From Polaromonas sp. UBA5171 (GTDB lineage: Bacteria; Pseudomonadota; Gammaproteobacteria; Burkholderiales; Burkholderiaceae_C), in assembly GCA_002413395.1 (NCBI GenBank), contig DHWX01000131.1, positions 6,994 through 16,187 of the forward strand: 9,194 bases of DNA. Direction: 5' to 3'. A program made the translations under genes and the position numbers. Position 1 is the stretch's first letter. Each line of letters begins with the position of its first letter. Under the pieces are notes generated by a model. The model was given only the letters and a program-made list of their open reading frames with translations, was not told the origin of the DNA and did no database searches. Shown piece by piece: positions 7,219 to 9,194 of this stretch.

Positions 7219-8084
7219 TCGTTCTTTCCGCTGCGCCCGAACAGGCCATTGGGACGCAGCAACATGACAGCCGCCATCGCGATATAAATCATCAGGTGCG
7301 CGCCTTCTGGCCAGATCGTACTCATCAGGCTTTGTACGATGCCCACCAACAAGCCTCCGGCGAGTGCGCCCCAAAAGCTGCCCATGCCGCCGATGACGAC
7401 GACCACGAAAGCGATCCCGAGCGCTTCGATCCCCATAAAAGGCTCCACACCGCGTATCGGCGCGGCGAGGACGCCTGCCATCCCGGCCGTCACTGCGCCA
7501 AGCGCAAACACCAGGCTGAAAATACGATTGATATTGACGCCCAGCAGCGACACCATCTCGGTCGATTCGCTTCCTGCGCGCACGATCGCACCCAGGCGCG
7601 TGCCGTCCAGCAGCCACCATAACAGCAGCGCCATGGCAGCCGTAAAGCCAATCACGAACAGACGGTATATCGGATAGACGAAATCGCCGAGAATGACAAT
7701 GCCCTGCAGCAGGGCCGGCATCGCGATGTTGTGGCCAAGCACACCCCACTGCAAAATGACGGCCTCCTGCAACACCAATGCAACGCCGACGGTGAATACG
7801 ATATGAAATTCGTGCGGCAATTGGTAAATGTGGCGCAACAATATTTTTTCCGCCAGCCAGGCGAAAGCGCCGACACTCAGAGGCGCGAGGAGAAGCGTCC
7901 ACCAGAAGTCCAGGCCCAGTTCGACAAACTGAAAGCAGAAATACGCGCCCAACAGGAAAAAAGCGCCGTGCGCGAAATTGACGAAACCGAGCAATCCGAA
8001 AACGATGCTTAGACCTACTGCCATCAGGAAGTAAAGCATACCGATACCGATACCGTTGATAATCTGTAGCAGATATATACTCAT
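7215..8084 (-). CDS. livH: Liv-type ABC transporter permease LivH
   Basis: 289 residues with about eight membrane segments. Landmarks: MAVGLSIVFGLLGFVNFAHG (21-40), the classic LivH N-terminal signature, followed by AFFLLGAY; the ATPase-coupling loop GTRLGAIVRAGSESTEMVSLLG (161-182); VVVVIGGMGSFWGALAGG (227-244); and the ending MLLRPNGLFGR (274-284). ATG at 8084 was preferred because M-S-I-Y-L-L-Q-I-I-N-G-I matches the usual LivH start. A TTG at 8114 in the same frame would add ten residues but lies inside the intergenic hairpin. The ribosome-binding signal is weak (AAGG about 12 bases upstream). The gene begins 81 bases after the binding-protein stop; all following transporter genes overlap. 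Confidence 0.95.
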   Translation of the reverse strand: MSIYLLQIINGIGIGMLYFLMAVGLSIVFGLLGFVNFAHGAFFLLGAYFCFQFVELGLDFWWTLLLAPLSVGAFAWLAEKILLRHIYQLPHEFHIVFTVGVALVLQEAVILQWGVLGHNIAMPALLQGIVILGDFVYPIYRLFVIGFTAAMALLLWWLLDGTRLGAIVRAGSESTEMVSLLGVNINRIFSLVFALGAVTAGMAGVLAAPIRGVEPFMGIEALGIAFVVVVIGGMGSFWGALAGGLLVGIVQSLMSTIWPEGAHLMIYIAMAAVMLLRPNGLFGRSGKNE

Positions 8085-8110
8085 GCCGCGCCGACCTTGA
8101 ATGTGAAATG

Positions 8111-8133
8111 GCAACCGCGCGGTGCGCGGTTGC
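8111..8133 (-). terminator. Perfect GC-rich hairpin between the binding-protein gene and livH (attenuator or mRNA-stabilising stem)
   Basis: GCAACCGCGC (8111-8120) and its exact complement GCGCGGTTGC (8124-8133) form a 10-bp stem with a 3-base loop, 33 bases after the binding-protein stop. In the direction of transcription it is followed by a partly U-rich but interrupted stretch (CAUUUCACAUU), so it is not a textbook strong intrinsic terminator. A structure here fits the common arrangement in which binding-protein mRNA is made or kept in excess over membrane-subunit mRNA, by partial termination or by blocking 3' exonucleases. The structure is directly visible; its role is inferred. Confidence 0.6.
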
Positions 8134-8165
8134 AGGCGAGGTTAACTACTATCGCGTTGGATGGG

Positions 8166-9023
8166 TCAAACCATCTTGCACAGCGTCTTTTCCAGCGGAA
8201 GAAACGATTTACCCGATGAGACGATGTCGGCATAGTCATTCTTGTTGCGCATGACTGCCTTGCCCTTACCCTTGAGCAGATAGTAGTTCTTGATGACTTG
8301 ATGGTCACCCTTGCGAATTTCCTCCACACCGGTGAGCCCTTCGTACTTCATGCCCTCCATTGCCGCGATGACTGCCTTGGGATCGACGCTGTTGGCCTTT
8401 GCAATCGCATCGAGCACAATCTTTGTGCAGACGTAGGATCCCGCCAGACTGTAGTTCGGGTCCTCCTTCAGGGTAGTGTTGACGAGCTTGACGAATTCCT
8501 TGTTGAAAGGCGAATTGATCGCGTGCCAGTACTGGGCACCAAAATACACATCTTGGCAAAGATCTGCCCCCAGCGATTCGAACTGTTCCAAACCGGAAGC
8601 CCAAGCCATCACGATCGTCATGTTCTTTTTCATACCGAAGCTAACCGCTTGGCGCAATGTATCGGAGCTTTGGATACTGAAGTTGAGCAGTAGCAGCACA
8701 TCAGGCTTGGCCGCCATGGCGTTGGTCAGATAGCCGCTGAATTCTTTCTCGTCCAGCGAATGGTAGCTGTTGCCGACGTGCTCGATCCCTTTTTCCTTGA
8801 ACACTGCCTTGGCCGCGCTCAAAAGCCCTTCCCCGAACACATACTGCGGCGTGATCGTGTACCAGCGTTTCGCCTTCGGCATTTTTTCGATCAACGGACG
8901 GACCGTTTGCTCGATTGCGCCATAAGTAGGTACTGACCAGCGGAACGTCGAACGATTGCATTCGCTGCCGGTCAGTTCATCGGCGCCGGCAGTGGTGATA
9001 GAGACGCCTCCCGCTTTATCGAC
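8166..9023 (-). pseudogene. Liv-type (Peripla_BP_6) ABC transporter substrate-binding protein, N-terminal part missing
   Basis: About 285 residues match the C-terminal two thirds of a branched-chain-amino-acid-type periplasmic binding protein: TTAGADELTGSECNRSTFRWSV, PTYGAIEQTVRPLIEK, YGE-like YVFGEGLL, DVLLLLNFSIQSSDTLRQA, GADLCQDVYFGAQYW, GMKYEGLTG, then HQVIKNYYLLKGKGKA and stop at 8166. Members of this group are about 400 residues with a signal peptide; here the signal peptide and about the first 120 residues are missing. Instead the frame continues without a stop through V-D-K-A-G-G into a NusA-like segment. The true start codon is therefore not in the window; the TTG at 8894 is only an internal codon. 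Paired with livHMGF downstream, it would supply substrate recognition for the importer. As drawn, the fusion could not be exported, so it is either a broken gene or an artefact of joining. Confidence 0.9.
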
Positions 9024-9194
9024 TTCCTTGCCGATCGCGAGCGCGAGCTGGTCGTCGGGGACGACGACCGTCGCCTCCTTGCCGTCGTCGTCGAGGTAGA
9101 CCTCTCGGACCCGGGCGGGCGACAGCGCCTTCGCGACGAAACGCGCGGGCTCGTTGTTCCACGGGATGATGTCGATCTTCTCGCCGCGGAGCTC
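9024..9194 (-). other. nusA: NusA KH-domain fragment, foreign to the rest of the window (partial, open at right edge)
   Basis: Reading the minus strand from 9194 gives 57 codons: E-L-R-G-E-K-I-D-I-I-P-W, then E-P-A-R-F-V-A-K-A-L-S-P-A-R-V, a variable acidic stretch (Y-L-D-D-D-G-K-E), VVVPDDQLALAIGKE. This is the highly conserved linker between the two KH RNA-binding domains of transcription factor NusA, ending exactly where NusA would go on with G-Q-N-A-R-L-A-A. Here the next codon is Val and the binding-protein sequence begins. The DNA is markedly richer in GC and in GTC/GAC codons than the operon. From memory the sequence looks more like NusA of actinobacteria (for example Thermoleophilia) than of Betaproteobacteria, but I could not test this. 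The identification as NusA is strong; the source is uncertain. Confidence 0.88.

Noticed and set aside
7219..7902. N-terminal extension of the livM reading frame by 228 codons
   Set aside because: The extension overlaps livH out of frame and has no permease-like sequence. The ATG at 7218 with its 4-base overlap is the natural start.
9189..9194. GAGCTC (SacI site) exactly at the right end, suggesting a cloning boundary
   Set aside because: The bases also encode the L-E junction expected in the NusA E-L-R-G-E-K motif, and a six-base palindrome at a window edge can be chance. No matching site is visible at the left end.
1..9194. CRISPR arrays, tRNA or rRNA genes, riboswitches, defence or toxin-antitoxin genes
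   Set aside because: No regularly spaced repeats, cloverleaf sequences, conserved aptamer cores or candidate defence genes were seen by reading. Most of the window is accounted for by the features listed.

Overview
The window looks like a piece of a Burkholderiales-type betaproteobacterial genome that has been broken and rejoined at several points. The lineage guess rests on the Bug-type (tripartite tricarboxylate family) binding protein fragment, the style of the Liv-type transporter proteins and the moderately high GC content. It is an inference from remembered family resemblance, not from a search. A short GC-rich piece at the right edge appears to come from a different organism.

The core is one minus-strand operon (read right to left, about 9023 down to 1908). 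It runs from a branched-chain-amino-acid-type (HAAT/Liv) periplasmic binding protein (5' end missing) through livH, livM, livG and livF to an M20-family amidohydrolase (N-carbamoyl-amino-acid / allantoate amidohydrolase type) and an M81 (MlrC-like) metallopeptidase. livH/livM, livM/livG and livG/livF overlap by 4, 1 and 4 bases, the hydrolase starts 25 bases after livF, and the M81 gene starts 65 bases after the hydrolase. A perfect 10-bp GC-rich hairpin lies between the binding-protein gene and livH. The arrangement suggests import of an amide-, ureido- or peptide-like compound through an ABC transporter, followed by cytoplasmic hydrolysis by two metal-dependent enzymes. The substrate cannot be read from the sequence.

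The left 2 kb is debris. It begins with the 5' portion of an IS630-family transposase gene (+), which ends abruptly near 425 inside the 5' third of a Bug-family binding-protein gene (-). After a 219-bp non-coding stretch comes an IS30-family transposase pseudogene (+) with a frameshift and an in-frame TGA. Its 3' end is cut off where it meets the 3' end of the M81 gene, tail to tail.

At the right edge the binding-protein reading frame continues without a stop into 57 codons that encode a NusA KH-domain segment. That segment is very GC-rich and unlike the rest, and it replaces the normal N-terminal part of the binding protein. No visible junction sits at an intact insertion-sequence end, so assembly or cloning chimerism must be considered alongside real deletions and recombination. 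I saw no tRNA, rRNA, CRISPR array, riboswitch or replication origin.
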